The notes under the pieces are model-generated. The model saw only the letters and a program-made list of their open reading frames with translations. It had not been told where the DNA came from and did not search any database. This document shows positions 16,958 through 27,658 of a stretch of DNA of 64,000 bases, piece by piece (within the stretch, counting starts at the first letter, position 1; each line of letters begins with the position of its first letter). The position numbers and the translations under genes are program-made. Where the stretch lies: positions 496,001-560,000 of the forward strand of contig NZ_JAUSST010000003.1 in assembly GCF_030812415.1 (NCBI RefSeq). Direction: 5' to 3'. Source of the stretch: Paenibacillus harenae (lineage in GTDB: Bacteria; Bacillota; Bacilli; Paenibacillales; Paenibacillaceae).

Positions 16958-16972
16958 GCAACTCATGGTAAG

Positions 16973-17013
16973 GAAGGGGCGTCTCCTTAATTGCGGATGC
17001 CCCCTTCGTTTTA
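16973..17013 (+). terminator. Intercistronic terminator/attenuator before the transport operon
   Basis: GAAGGGGC and TCC (16973-16986) pair with GGA and GCCCCCTTC (16995-17007), then GTTTTATT. It can make the binding protein more abundant than the membrane parts by partial termination, a common arrangement in ABC import operons. It lacks the GACC hairpin of the six leaders. Confidence 0.7.
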
Positions 17014-17035
17014 TTGAAATATAGGGGGTGGGCTT

Positions 17036-18151
17036 GTGGCAGGTATTCGCATCGAGCATCTGTACAAAAGATACGGCAAGGATAAGCAAACGGTCGTGAA
17101 CGATTTTCACCTCGATATTAAGGATAAGGAGTTTCTAGTCTTCGTCGGTCCTTCCGGCTGTGGTAAGTCGACGACGCTTCGCATGATTGCAGGACTTGAA
17201 GATATTTCAGAAGGCGAGATTTACATAGGCGATCAACTCGTCAATGACTTGCCGCCGAAGGATCGCGATATTGCGATGGTATTCCAAAATTACGCGCTAT
17301 ACCCGAACATGACGGTATTCGAAAATATCGCCTTCGGTCTGCGGCTTCGCAAGCTGCCGCGTCATGAGATCGAGCAGTCGGTGAAGCGCGCGGCACGAGT
17401 GCTCGAGATTGAACCGTATTTGAACCGCAAGCCGAAGGAGTTGTCCGGCGGACAACGCCAGCGCGTCGCGCTTGGGCGCGCAATCGTGCGCGATCCGCAA
17501 GTGTTCCTTATGGATGAGCCGCTATCGAACTTGGACGCGAAGCTTCGCGTGCAGATGCGGATGGAAATCATTAAGCTGCATAAGACGCTGGAGACGACGT
17601 TTATTTACGTCACGCATGATCAAATAGAAGCGATGACGATGGCTGATCGAATCGTCGTCATGAAGGACGGCGTCATTCAGCAGATCGATACGCCGGAGAC
17701 AGTCTATACGACACCGAATAACACATTTGTGGCAAGCTTCATTGGCTCTCCGCAAATTAATCTTATAGAAGGCAAGATCGTCGAGGACATTCCGGGCAGC
17801 GGAAAGCTTCAGTTCCAGACATCGCGCTTCTTGCTGCCGATTCCGCAAGAGGCTGCGCGCGTACTCGTTCACCATAACAAGGTGAACAAGCGCGTGACGC
17901 TTGGCATTCGCCCGGAGAACATCGGGCTCGAGGGACTGTTCTCGGATGCGATTATTACAGGCGCGTACAAAGTCAGCGAGCTTATGGGAGCGGATCGTTT
18001 CCTCCATCTCGATATCGGGCAGGATAAGCTGCTCGTCGTACGAGTGAACGCTTATTACCATTGCGAGGAGAATGAAAACATTCGCATCGTTCCCGATATG
18101 TCGAAGGCGCTGTTCTTCGATGCCGACAGCGGAGTGCGATTTAAGATCTAA
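17036..18151 (+). CDS. MalK/UgpC/MsmX-type sugar ABC importer ATPase
   Basis: 371 residues from GTG 17036 behind GGGGGTG. Walker A GPSGCGKSTT, Q-loop, signature LSGGQRQR, Walker B VFLMDEPLSNLD and the His switch (VTHDQIEAMTM) are intact. The C-terminal third is the regulatory OB/TOBE part typical of carbohydrate importers (GIRPENIGLEG). It is the only import-type ATPase in a cluster with two permease pairs, so it probably energises both. First gene of the block ending with cysK. Confidence 0.92.
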   Translation: MAGIRIEHLYKRYGKDKQTVVNDFHLDIKDKEFLVFVGPSGCGKSTTLRMIAGLEDISEGEIYIGDQLVNDLPPKDRDIAMVFQNYALYPNMTVFENIAFGLRLRKLPRHEIEQSVKRAARVLEIEPYLNRKPKELSGGQRQRVALGRAIVRDPQVFLMDEPLSNLDAKLRVQMRMEIIKLHKTLETTFIYVTHDQIEAMTMADRIVVMKDGVIQQIDTPETVYTTPNNTFVASFIGSPQINLIEGKIVEDIPGSGKLQFQTSRFLLPIPQEAARVLVHHNKVNKRVTLGIRPENIGLEGLFSDAIITGAYKVSELMGADRFLHLDIGQDKLLVVRVNAYYHCEENENIRIVPDMSKALFFDADSGVRFKI

Positions 18152-18178
18152 TTATGGCGGAAAGGAGTGTGCTGCCTG

Positions 18179-21166
18179 ATGCTGCGCGCCATCATTCATT
18201 CTAAGACGTTCAAGCTGCTGTTTCCGATAGGGGCGGCAGTCGTGCTGCTATTGTTTTTTGTCGCATGGACGTCCAGTGCGACTGCCACGGTAGATGCCGG
18301 TCCGTTCAAGCTGAGCAGCTTCGATTCCGGCTTCGTCGAATGGGAGGATACTTCGCTTGCAGCGGCCGATCTTGAGCCATATTACGAGAAAGTGCTCAAA
18401 GGTCTGGAGGAGCAAGGCGTGAAGCCGGCTGATCGTAGCATTGTGATCGAGGCGGCCACTCCTTCCGGCCGATCGGATCGTTCGGTTATCTACAAAGGCG
18501 ATTACGAGGGCAAGAACGATGTGCTCATCTGGGAATCAACCGATACGCATTGGGTAGAGTATACGTTCGACGTGGAGCAGGACGGCTTGTATACGGTCTT
18601 CGCCGATTACCATCCGCTGCTCGGCAAAGGGTATACAAGACCGATCGTATGGGATGTGACGATCGACGGAACGAGGCCGTTCCGCGAAGCATCTTCAATT
18701 ACGTTATACCGTCAGTTCAAGGATAAAGGATTGCCGCAGGTCAACGATGACGGTGACCAGATCAGGCCGACCTCGGTGGACATATCCGAGTGGTCGACGA
18801 TGCCGTTCATCGATTCCGGCGCTAACTACGCCGGCCCGCTGCAATGGCATTTCACGAAAGGCAAGCACACGCTGCGCTTCGAAGGTTATGAGCCGGTTGC
18901 GCTAAATACGATTGCGCTGCTGCCGCCTGAGACGTTGCCTAGCTACGAGGAAGTAGCCGATGCTTATCCGTCAAGCGAGCCTGCTGCCGTCAATGGAATT
19001 ACGCTGCAGGCAGAGCAGATGACGAGCAAGAACGATGCTTCCGTCCAGATGATGTACGATCGAGACAGGAGGACGAAGCCGCTGGCGAAGGGGCGCATTA
19101 CGTACAATACGGTCGGCGGCGTTAGCTGGGATTGGCCCAATCAGGAGATTGCATGGACGTTCGAAGTTCCCGAGACGGGGCTGTACAAAATCGCGCTGCG
19201 GACGCTTCAAAACCGTTTCTCGCAGAAGGCGTCGTTCCGTACGATATTGATCGACGGCAAAGTGCCGTTCGATGCGTTTCTAACTTATCGCTTCCCGTAC
19301 GCGGCTTCGTGGAAGGGAACGGTGCTATCGGGTGACGAGGGCGAGCCGTATGAGCTGTACTTGGAGAAAGGGACGCATACGCTATCGCTTGCTCTAACCC
19401 ATTCGACGGTAAGTCCGATTGTAAGAGGAATCGAGAACTTAAGCGCATTGCTGCGCACGGTTGATCAAGATTTGAAGTCGCTAACCGGCGGCCAATTGGA
19501 CCGTAATCGGACGTGGAAGATCGATCGCGACTTGCCGGATTTGAAGGAACGGCTGGAGGTCGCAGCCGGGAATCTCGACGTGCTCGCAGATGAGATGGCC
19601 GAAGTGAACGGGCGCAAGGACAGCGCGAGCGAAGGCTTCAGATCCTCCGCCTCCGATATTCGTTCTCTGCTGGCTACGCCTGATGATATTCCCTACCATA
19701 TCGATGAGATTACTTCGATTGATGAGAAAATCAATAACTTCGTTGTTAACCTGTATAAGCAGCCGCTGCTGCTCGATGAGATCTACATCGTTCCAGTGGA
19801 GCAGGCTTTTCCCGATATGACGGCATCGCTTGCGAACAAAGGCGTTGGTCTGCTTGCCAACTTCGCCTATTCGTTCAACTCTCGCGAGAGCTTGAGCGAT
19901 ATGGACGACAAAGAGCTTAACGTATGGGTGCAGCGGGGCAGAGACTACGTGACGCAGCTTCAGGAATTGACCGACGAGCTGTTCACGCCGGCTACGGGCA
20001 TTAAAGTGAAGGTCAATCTGCTGCCGAACGCGGAGTTGCTCGTCATGTCCAATGCGGCAGGCCTGCAGCCCGATGTGGCGCTTGGTTTGTCGCAGGATTT
20101 GCCGGTCGATTACGCGATTCGGGGCAGCGTGTACGATCTTAGCGAGTTCCCGGACTTCAATGAAGTATATGAACGATTCAGTCCCGGCTCCTGGCAAGCT
20201 CTATATTATGACAAAGGCTACTACGCCGTGCCGGAGACGCAGTCGTTCCAAGTGCTCTACTATCGCAAAGATATTATGCGAGAGTTAGGCCTCGACATTC
20301 CGCAGACCTGGCAGGATGTGTATGATATGCTGCCGACGCTCCAGCAGAACTTCATGAACTTCTATGTTAACCCGCAAATGTTCCTGCCGTTCATCTATCA
20401 GAACGGGGTCGAGTTCTTCGAGCCGGACGGCTTCGCGACGGCGCTTGATTCGCCAGAAGGGTTCAAGGCGTTCAAGCAATGGACGGATCTGTTCAATACG
20501 TATGCGCTCGAGAAGCAAGTACCGAGCTTCTATCAGCACTTCCGGACGGGAACGATGCCGATCGGCATCGCCGATTACAACATGTACGTGCAGCTTGCAG
20601 CGGCAGCTCCCGAGCTGAATGGCCGCTGGGGCATCGCGCTTATTCCGGGCATGCCTGAGCAGGACGGGACGATCAGCCGCTGGGCGGCCGGCGATCAGAC
20701 GACGGGCGTCATCTTCGAAGCTTCGAACAAAAAGGATGAGGCGTGGCAATTCATGAAATGGTGGATCAGCACGGAGACGCAGGAGCGTTACGGCTCCGAC
20801 CTCGAATCGATCAACGGCGTTTCGTTTCGTTGGAATACGTCAAATGTAGAGGCGTTCGTAAGGCTGCCATGGAAGACCGAGGACGCCAACGTCATTCTGG
20901 AGCAGTGGAAATGGTATAAGGAGAAGCCGAATCCGCCAGGCGGCTACTTCATGGGCAGGGAGCTTAACAATGCATGGATTCGCGCCGTCATTGACGGAAT
21001 GAACTACCGCGCGTCGCTCGAGACGGCGATTCTGGACATTAATCGCGAGCTGCGCCGCAAACAGCAGGAATTCGGATTTATCGACGAGACGGGCAAGCCG
21101 CTGAAGACGCTGGACTTCCCGCACATCGAAAAGCCGTGGGAAGGAGTGGACGAATATGTCAGGTAA
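18179..21166 (+). CDS. Giant membrane-anchored solute-binding protein with two N-terminal beta-sandwich modules
   Basis: 995 residues from ATG 18179 (AAAGGAG upstream); a GTG at 18167 is too close to the ribosome site. An uncleaved-looking N-terminal helix (about 14-34, no lipobox) anchors it outside. Two galactose-binding-like sandwich modules follow (about 90-255 and 270-410; [21 protein letters not shown] and [19 protein letters not shown] are parallel segments). A helical linker comes next, and a family 1 solute-binding domain from about 575 ([29 protein letters not shown]). It is more than twice the usual size. The extra modules probably bind polysaccharide or wall glycans. Confidence 0.82.
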   Translation: MLRAIIHSKTFKLLFPIGAAVVLLLFFVAWTSSATATVDAGPFKLSSFDSGFVEWEDTSLAAADLEPYYEKVLKGLEEQGVKPADRSIVIEAATPSGRSDRSVIYKGDYEGKNDVLIWESTDTHWVEYTFDVEQDGLYTVFADYHPLLGKGYTRPIVWDVTIDGTRPFREASSITLYRQFKDKGLPQVNDDGDQIRPTSVDISEWSTMPFIDSGANYAGPLQWHFTKGKHTLRFEGYEPVALNTIALLPPETLPSYEEVADAYPSSEPAAVNGITLQAEQMTSKNDASVQMMYDRDRRTKPLAKGRITYNTVGGVSWDWPNQEIAWTFEVPETGLYKIALRTLQNRFSQKASFRTILIDGKVPFDAFLTYRFPYAASWKGTVLSGDEGEPYELYLEKGTHTLSLALTHSTVSPIVRGIENLSALLRTVDQDLKSLTGGQLDRNRTWKIDRDLPDLKERLEVAAGNLDVLADEMAEVNGRKDSASEGFRSSASDIRSLLATPDDIPYHIDEITSIDEKINNFVVNLYKQPLLLDEIYIVPVEQAFPDMTASLANKGVGLLANFAYSFNSRESLSDMDDKELNVWVQRGRDYVTQLQELTDELFTPATGIKVKVNLLPNAELLVMSNAAGLQPDVALGLSQDLPVDYAIRGSVYDLSEFPDFNEVYERFSPGSWQALYYDKGYYAVPETQSFQVLYYRKDIMRELGLDIPQTWQDVYDMLPTLQQNFMNFYVNPQMFLPFIYQNGVEFFEPDGFATALDSPEGFKAFKQWTDLFNTYALEKQVPSFYQHFRTGTMPIGIADYNMYVQLAAAAPELNGRWGIALIPGMPEQDGTISRWAAGDQTTGVIFEASNKKDEAWQFMKWWISTETQERYGSDLESINGVSFRWNTSNVEAFVRLPWKTEDANVILEQWKWYKEKPNPPGGYFMGRELNNAWIRAVIDGMNYRASLETAILDINRELRRKQQEFGFIDETGKPLKTLDFPHIEKPWEGVDEYVR

Positions 21167-22289
21167 AGGAACCGGCGCAAGCGTTGCGGTTGTTCCGCAG
21201 TCGACCGCAGCTTCGCCCGAGCTGGAGACCGCTCCAAATCTGACAAGTGCAGGGATAACGCGCGAGGCCGGAGTAATTGCCTCGCCATCGCCATCTGAGC
21301 AAGCGCCTCACGCTGACGCTGCGCAAACGAAGGAGATCGCGGCTCTTGAAGCGGCTCAGCGCCGCAGGAGCAGAGGCAAGTTGGCCCGGCTGCTATCGGA
21401 AATATGGTCGTTCCGCCTTAGTTACTTATTCGTTGCTCCTTTCATGCTCTGCTTCGCCGCATTCATTGTCGTACCTGTTGGAGCGGCTATCGTTCTAAGC
21501 TTCACGTATTTCAACGCGATCGGACGCCCGCGCTTCATCGGGTGGCAGAACTTTCAATATTTGATATCGCAAGACTTACTCTTCCTCAAGTATGCGTTAC
21601 CGAACACGTTCAAATTCGCCATTATTGTCGGGCCAGGCGGCTACATCGCCGCTTTCCTGCTAGCTTGGCTTATCTCGCAACTTCCTGGCAAGCTGCGCAA
21701 ATGGTTTGCGCTTGCGATGTACACCCCATCGCTCACGATCGGCATTGCGATGTCGATCGTCTGGCTTCCGATGCTCACTGGCGACCGCATCGGCTATCTT
21801 AACAGCGTCCTGCTGCGGCTCGGCCTGATCGACGTGCCGAAGCTATGGGTAACCGATCCGTCTTATCTCATGAACTCGATGATCGTTGTTACGTTATGGT
21901 CCAGCATGGGTGTCGGCTTCCTCGCCATGCTTGCCGGCATTCTAAACGTTAACCGCGATTATTACGAGGCGGCCAAGATCGACGGCATGAAGAGCAGGCT
22001 GCAAGAGATCTGGTATATTACGATCCCTTCAATGAAGCCGCAAATGCTGTTCGGCGCCGTTATGGCGATCGTCACGACCTTCAAGACAGGCGCCATCGGC
22101 GTCGAGCTGTCCGGCGTCAATCCGACGCCGGGCTACGCCGGGCATCTCATCATTAACCATATCGACGACTTCGGCTTCATCCGCTTCGAGATGGGGTATG
22201 CGGCGGCTATATCGGTATTTCTGCTGCTGCTTATGTATGCTTCCAATAAACTAAGCTGGAGTCTGTTCGGCTCGAAGGGGGATGAATAA
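21156..22289 (+). CDS. Sugar ABC permease (MalF type), pair 1
   Basis: 377 residues; the start overlaps the previous gene by 11 nt. The first ~85 residues are a polar Ala/Ser/Glu-rich cytoplasmic extension absent from ordinary MalF-like permeases. Six membrane helices follow, with the coupling loop [26 protein letters not shown] (EAA motif) that contacts the ATPase. Pairs with the next gene. Confidence 0.88.
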   Translation: MSGKGTGASVAVVPQSTAASPELETAPNLTSAGITREAGVIASPSPSEQAPHADAAQTKEIAALEAAQRRRSRGKLARLLSEIWSFRLSYLFVAPFMLCFAAFIVVPVGAAIVLSFTYFNAIGRPRFIGWQNFQYLISQDLLFLKYALPNTFKFAIIVGPGGYIAAFLLAWLISQLPGKLRKWFALAMYTPSLTIGIAMSIVWLPMLTGDRIGYLNSVLLRLGLIDVPKLWVTDPSYLMNSMIVVTLWSSMGVGFLAMLAGILNVNRDYYEAAKIDGMKSRLQEIWYITIPSMKPQMLFGAVMAIVTTFKTGAIGVELSGVNPTPGYAGHLIINHIDDFGFIRFEMGYAAAISVFLLLLMYASNKLSWSLFGSKGDE

Positions 22290-23176
22290 TGGTGCAACGA
22301 CTTCTTGGGCTGCGATGGAAAGGCTCGCGGCTGCAGGCGATGGACGGCTTTCAGAAGCTGCTGACGCTGCTTATGATCGTGATGTCCGTATTCATGCTGC
22401 TGCCGATCGTCTATATTTTCAACCATGCATTCAAGCCGTACCATGAGCTGTTCGTCTACCCTCCGGCCTTCTTCGTGAGAGAGCCGTCCTTTCAAAATAT
22501 GAACGAACTGCTGTCGGTAACCTCCAGATCAACCGTGCCGATGATCCGCTACTTGTTCAATAGCGTCTTCATATCGGGTCTGGCAGTCGTTTTCGTGACG
22601 GGCGTAAGCGCCTTATGCGCCTTTCCGATATCAAAGCATAAGTTTCCCGGGGCGAAGCTCGCGTTCTCGACGATTCTGCTCACCCTTATGTTCGCACCGG
22701 AAGTGATCCAGATTCCACGGTATTTGGTCGTCAGCAATCTCGGCATTATGAACTCGTATTTCGGACATTTGCTGCCGATGCTGGCGATGCCGATCGGAGT
22801 ATTTCTGCTCAAGCAGTTCATCGACCAGATTCCTGATGCGCTTCTGGAGGCGGCGCGAATCGACGGAGCGAACGAGTTCTTTGTATTCATTCGTATCGTC
22901 ATTCCGGTCTGTATGCCTGCCATTGCGACGGTTGCCATTCTTGCGTTCCAGAACTCATGGGGCAATGTCGAGACGTCTTCGCTGTTCATGCTGGACGATG
23001 AGATGAAGAGCTTCGCCTTCTTCCTATCGACGCTGACGAACAACCTGGCGGGGAACGTGGCGATGCAGGGCGCAGCGGCCGTTGCCTCACTCATCATGTT
23101 CGTTCCGAATCTGATCGTTTTCATTATTTTGCAGGGCAAAGTGATTGCTACGATGGCGCATTCCGGCATCAAGTGA
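22289..23176 (+). CDS. Sugar ABC permease (MalG type), pair 1
   Basis: 295 residues. The ATG overlaps the upstream TAA by one base. Six helices and the EAA loop LEAARIDGANEFFVFIRIVIP define the MalG/UgpE type of inner-membrane permease. Translationally coupled to its partner. Confidence 0.9.
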   Translation: MVQRLLGLRWKGSRLQAMDGFQKLLTLLMIVMSVFMLLPIVYIFNHAFKPYHELFVYPPAFFVREPSFQNMNELLSVTSRSTVPMIRYLFNSVFISGLAVVFVTGVSALCAFPISKHKFPGAKLAFSTILLTLMFAPEVIQIPRYLVVSNLGIMNSYFGHLLPMLAMPIGVFLLKQFIDQIPDALLEAARIDGANEFFVFIRIVIPVCMPAIATVAILAFQNSWGNVETSSLFMLDDEMKSFAFFLSTLTNNLAGNVAMQGAAAVASLIMFVPNLIVFIILQGKVIATMAHSGIK

Positions 23177-23210
23177 TGCCGACACCAAAGAGAGAGAAAG
23201 GAGGGGGCGA

Positions 23211-25364
23211 ATGAATAAGCGGCTGAGGTTGCGCCTAATGCTGCTGCTGGTTGCGGCTCTTGCCGCGCTTGCATCCATCCACCCGGAATCGGTATCCGCG
23301 GATGTGCCGTATCAAACCTACTACAAGGATAATTACAATCAACTGTTCAAAATGCAAGCGGCGTATACGCCTGCCGGCGCGCTCGGAAAGGATCTGTTCG
23401 TTCCCGATACGTCGAATCCGGGCCAAACGGTATATTCACCGCTTAATCAGCCGCAGGATCTGTACATCGATAGCCGGGATCATATTTATATCGCGGATAC
23501 GGGCAATAACCGCATCGTTCATCTCGATGCGGAAGGGCGGCTTGCCGGGCTGATTACTTTGCCTGACAGCCCGTTCAATCGGCCGCAGGGCGTGTTCGTC
23601 GACACGAACGGCGATATTTACGTGGCGGACACGGGCAACCAGCGTGTCGTCCGCTTGAACGGCGAAGGGGAGCTGCTTGCCGAGTTCGGGAGGCCGGAAT
23701 CGAAGCTGATTCCCGAAGCGTTCAAGTACGACCCGATCAAGCTGGTCGTCGATAAGAGGGGCTTCATGTATATCGCTACGCTTGGCGGCTACCAAGGCTT
23801 GCTGCAGCTTGATCCGCAAGGCGAGTTCCAAAGCTTCTTCGGGGCGAACAAGACCGGCTTCTCCTTGTCGGATTCGATCAAGCGCCTGCTCTATACCCGC
23901 GAGATGTATGAGCGGGAGATTAGCAAGCTTCCGGGCTCGATCGCAAGCGTCGACAAGGACGGGAACGGCTTCGTATATACGGTGACGAAGGAAGTTCGCA
24001 CGAAGCAATTGAAGAAGCTTAACATCGCGGGTCTCGATCAGCTCGCGGGCAAGGGCGAGTTCGCCGATACGATGACGGACGGCAGCTTCGGCGAATATAT
24101 TCACCGTGCCGGACGAACGGGTTACCCGCAGCTTAACGATCTGACCGTCGACGGAAACGGCAACATGACGGTCGTCGATTCGAAACTGAATATCGTCAGC
24201 CAATATGACGGCAACGGCAACCTGCTGTTCTTCTGGGGCGGAGCGGCAGGCGATACGACGACGAAGCTCGGCATCGTGAAGATACCGGCAGCCATCGAGA
24301 CGAACTCGGCGAACGATCTATTTATTCTGGACAGCGAGAACAATATCGTTCAGAAGTATCGTTTGTCCGAATTCGGCGAGCTCGTACATAAGGCCAACGG
24401 GCTGACGCAGGACGGCCGATACGAGGAAAGCGAGCCGCTCTGGCTGGAGGTTCATCGGCTTAACGCGTATTATGCGCCCGCCGTGCTCGGTCTTGCCAAA
24501 GCCGCTTACAAGAAAGGCGACTACGAACGGGCGCAGACGCTATTCAAGCAGGCGGGCTGGGCGCAGGGATATTCGGACTCGTTCTGGCAAAATCGGCTGC
24601 TATGGTTTCAATCCAACTTCGGGCTGCTCATGAACGTTGTGATTGGCGCTTTGCTCATCTATTTCGCAGCGAAGTTCACCGCTGGAAGGCTCGGCTACGG
24701 CGCGAAGCGTAGGTCGGAACACTACAATCGGAAGCGAGCAGCAAGGCCGCTACCTCTCCAGCTCAGACATGCCTTCTATGTGCTGAAGCATCCCATTGAC
24801 GGCTTTCATTCCATACGCTACGACCAGAAGGGCGGCTTGCTAAGCAGTGCGATTTTATTCGTTCTTGCACTCGTATCCTATGCCATCATGAGGGCGGCAA
24901 TCAGCTTTATATTCAACCCTTCCATTATTGTGGAAGTTCAACTGGTCACGATTCTTATCCGGTTCATTGTCGTTTGGTTGGGCTTCGTGATCGCTAATTA
25001 TTTGATCAGCTCGTTGTACCACGGGGAAGGCCGCTTTCGCGATGTGCTGTACGGCAGCTCGTATGCGATATTCCCGTTCATTTTACTCGGCATACCGATT
25101 ACGCTCATCTCGAACGTAATGACGTTAAGCGAGCAGTCGATCTTCACGTTTCTTGAATACGGTTTGTATGTATGGGTCGGCTTGCTATTCTTCTGGATGG
25201 TGCAAGGCATCCAGAACTACGGTGTCGGGGAAACGATTATCAATCTGCTGCTGTCCTTGATAACGATGGCGATCTGCGCCGTGCTCCTGTTTATCGTATT
25301 CAGCTTAACGTCGGAGCTCTTCAATTTCATTTACTCGGTGTATCAGGAGGTGACCATCCGATGA
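23211..25364 (+). CDS. Secreted NHL-repeat / TPR-like protein with C-terminal Yip1 membrane domain
   Basis: 717 residues from ATG 23211, behind AAAGGAGGGGG. A signal peptide (about 1-30) is followed by NHL-type beta-propeller repeats around residues 80-310 (YIADTGNNRIVHLDAEG, YVADTGNQRVVRLNGEG). A short TPR-like helical pair (about 397-457, with RYEESEPLWLEVHRL and DYERAQTLFKQAG) comes next, then a membrane helix near 480 and a Yip1-type multi-helix domain to the end. The propeller faces outside and may bind glycans or the giant binding protein. It sits inside a transporter operon between permease pairs, an unusual place. Function unknown. Confidence 0.75.
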   Translation: MNKRLRLRLMLLLVAALAALASIHPESVSADVPYQTYYKDNYNQLFKMQAAYTPAGALGKDLFVPDTSNPGQTVYSPLNQPQDLYIDSRDHIYIADTGNNRIVHLDAEGRLAGLITLPDSPFNRPQGVFVDTNGDIYVADTGNQRVVRLNGEGELLAEFGRPESKLIPEAFKYDPIKLVVDKRGFMYIATLGGYQGLLQLDPQGEFQSFFGANKTGFSLSDSIKRLLYTREMYEREISKLPGSIASVDKDGNGFVYTVTKEVRTKQLKKLNIAGLDQLAGKGEFADTMTDGSFGEYIHRAGRTGYPQLNDLTVDGNGNMTVVDSKLNIVSQYDGNGNLLFFWGGAAGDTTTKLGIVKIPAAIETNSANDLFILDSENNIVQKYRLSEFGELVHKANGLTQDGRYEESEPLWLEVHRLNAYYAPAVLGLAKAAYKKGDYERAQTLFKQAGWAQGYSDSFWQNRLLWFQSNFGLLMNVVIGALLIYFAAKFTAGRLGYGAKRRSEHYNRKRAARPLPLQLRHAFYVLKHPIDGFHSIRYDQKGGLLSSAILFVLALVSYAIMRAAISFIFNPSIIVEVQLVTILIRFIVVWLGFVIANYLISSLYHGEGRFRDVLYGSSYAIFPFILLGIPITLISNVMTLSEQSIFTFLEYGLYVWVGLLFFWMVQGIQNYGVGETIINLLLSLITMAICAVLLFIVFSLTSELFNFIYSVYQEVTIR

Positions 25365-27658
25365 AACGTAAAACGATCGTGAAGCTGTCGGCGGCCGTGT
25401 TAACGGTATTGCTGCTGCTCGGATGGGGCCTGCTGCTGCAGCGTGACGCGGATCGGCAGTCGACGGGCAAGGCTGGGCAAGAAAATACAGTTGCCGATGG
25501 TACAACCGGTGCGGCTGGCAATGGCGGAAGCGCGGGAGGGGGTTCGCCTGTTGACGCGGCTCTCCCCGTGGAAGCGGCATTCGTGAAGGCGGCTGAATCG
25601 GAGCGATTCGTGCTGTGGACGGACGCCGTTACCGCACATTTCAAGATCATAAGCAAGGAAACGGGCAAAGTATGGCGCTCCTATCCGAACCCGGAATATT
25701 GGGAGCTGGAGAAGACGACGGGGACGTGGCGGAGCAGCTTTCTGTCGCCGGTTATGCTGGAATATATCGATGCTTCCAATTCCAAGTCGCAATCGAAGCT
25801 GACGAATTGGATGGAGGAAAAAGGCGTGCTCGATCAGTATGAACTGACCGGAGACGGCTTCCGGGCGACGTTTTATTTTCCGGGCACGAAGTTCGAAATT
25901 CCGGTAGAGGTACGCTTGAACGGCGATTATGTGGAAACGAAGGTGATTGACGAAGGCATTGCCGAGGGAGACTTAAGCTTGCTAAATCTGAAGCTGTACC
26001 CGCTCTTCGGGGCAGAACCGTCGCACGGACAGGAAGGTTATATGCTCGTACCGGACGGTTCGGGCGCGCTGATCAAATTCGACGAAAATCGAAGCAATGA
26101 CAAGTCGATCTATCGTGAAAATGTATACGGCGCGGACCTGTCGTTCTATAACGAACAGACGGGCAGGCAGGAGGTGAAGATGCCGGTCTTCGGCTTGAAG
26201 TCGGGCGATCGATCGTTTCTTGCCGTGATGACGGACGGCGAGGAATACGCGAAGCTGTTCGCCGCTCCTGCCGGGGCGCTCGGCATCTCCAACTGGATTA
26301 CGCCGGAGTGGCAGTATCGGATCAAGTTTTTTCAAAGCACGAATAAACAAGGGGATCAAGGCTTCTATACATACAGCAAGGATCGCTTCGTGGCAGGAGA
26401 GCGCACGACCCGTTATTATCCGATTGACGGTCCGAAGACAGACTATGCCGCAATGGCCGAGCGTTATCGGAACTATTTAATTGAAGAGAACGGGCTTGCG
26501 CGCTTGGAGCAACGGAAAGAGAATATTCCGCTTTACGTCGATATCATCGGGGCTGATCTGAAGCAAGGGCTTCTATGGGACGATTACATCGAAGGTACGA
26601 CGACGAAGCAGGCCGAGACGATGGTAAAGGAGCTGCGCGAAGCGGGCGTCGATAATTTGTCGGTGCTTTATGCCGGCTGGCAGCGCTGGGGGTACAGCTC
26701 ATACGGCGGATTGTTCCCGGTCGATAATCGGCTTGGCGGCAACGGCGGCATGAAGACGTTCATCGACTCCGCGCATAAGCTGGGAGTGTCGGTTTACTTG
26801 TCCGCGAACTATTCGCTCAACAGCAGCGGCCGAGGCGGGTTTTGGAAGCTAAATGACGGATTGCGCAACTTGGCGGGCACGCTTCAGGAGCAATATGGAG
26901 GCCGCAACAATGACGATAAAGTGACGCTGACGAGCCCGCTGTACGGCATTCGCGAGGCGGAGGGCGATCTGGCGGAGTACAAATCGCTTGGCGCTGACGG
27001 CTTGCTGCTGGAAGGCGGGATCGGCAGCGCATTGAATACCGACTTCAACAATCGGCATAAGGCGAGCCGTACAGAAGTTCTGGGGGCGCAGCAGCGTCTG
27101 CTGGAGAAAGCCGATGGCGAACTTGAATCGATCGGCGTGACGGACGGAAGCTTCTACTCGTTGGCGAATGTGGATCATATTCACCGAATTGCTGACGACT
27201 ACTCTTACGATATTTTCGTCGATGAGGCCATTCCGTTCGAGCAGATCGTCCTGCATGGTCTCGTAACGTACTCCTCGGACTGGGCAAATCTTAGCGACGA
27301 GTACAACGCCGATTTTCTGCGCAGTGTCGAGTATGGCGCTTACCCGTCTTACGTGTTCACGGCGGCGGAATCGGGAAAGTTCAAGCAAGCGTACTCGATC
27401 TGGTATTACAGCATGAACTATCGTGACTGGAAGCAGTCGGCGGCCGAGCAGTATAAGCGGCTGAACGAAGCTCTCGGGGACGTGCAGGACCTATATATTA
27501 TTGGGCATCGGACGCTCGCAGAAGGCGTGAAGGAAACGATTTACGAGAATGGCAAGACGATTATCGTTAATTTCAACGAGAAGCCTTATGTATTGGCGAA
27601 TGGCAGAGTGACCGTGCCCGCGCAGGACTTTATCGTAACGACGGGAGGTGAGGCATAG
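25361..27658 (+). CDS. DUF5696-type protein with glycosidase-like barrel, membrane anchored
   Basis: 765 residues from ATG 25361 (ATGA overlap with the preceding gene, AGGAGG upstream). One N-terminal helix (about 9-26) and a Gly/Ala/Thr-rich linker put the rest outside the cell. A beta-rich part follows, then from about 385 a barrel-like region with AGWQRWGYSSYG, PVDNRLGG and the GVSVYLSANYSLN strand, typical in style of (beta/alpha)8 glycoside hydrolases. It is reminiscent of alpha-galactosidase-like barrels but not assignable to a known GH family by eye. It may trim an oligosaccharide before uptake. Confidence 0.7.
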   Translation: MKRKTIVKLSAAVLTVLLLLGWGLLLQRDADRQSTGKAGQENTVADGTTGAAGNGGSAGGGSPVDAALPVEAAFVKAAESERFVLWTDAVTAHFKIISKETGKVWRSYPNPEYWELEKTTGTWRSSFLSPVMLEYIDASNSKSQSKLTNWMEEKGVLDQYELTGDGFRATFYFPGTKFEIPVEVRLNGDYVETKVIDEGIAEGDLSLLNLKLYPLFGAEPSHGQEGYMLVPDGSGALIKFDENRSNDKSIYRENVYGADLSFYNEQTGRQEVKMPVFGLKSGDRSFLAVMTDGEEYAKLFAAPAGALGISNWITPEWQYRIKFFQSTNKQGDQGFYTYSKDRFVAGERTTRYYPIDGPKTDYAAMAERYRNYLIEENGLARLEQRKENIPLYVDIIGADLKQGLLWDDYIEGTTTKQAETMVKELREAGVDNLSVLYAGWQRWGYSSYGGLFPVDNRLGGNGGMKTFIDSAHKLGVSVYLSANYSLNSSGRGGFWKLNDGLRNLAGTLQEQYGGRNNDDKVTLTSPLYGIREAEGDLAEYKSLGADGLLLEGGIGSALNTDFNNRHKASRTEVLGAQQRLLEKADGELESIGVTDGSFYSLANVDHIHRIADDYSYDIFVDEAIPFEQIVLHGLVTYSSDWANLSDEYNADFLRSVEYGAYPSYVFTAAESGKFKQAYSIWYYSMNYRDWKQSAAEQYKRLNEALGDVQDLYIIGHRTLAEGVKETIYENGKTIIVNFNEKPYVLANGRVTVPAQDFIVTTGGEA

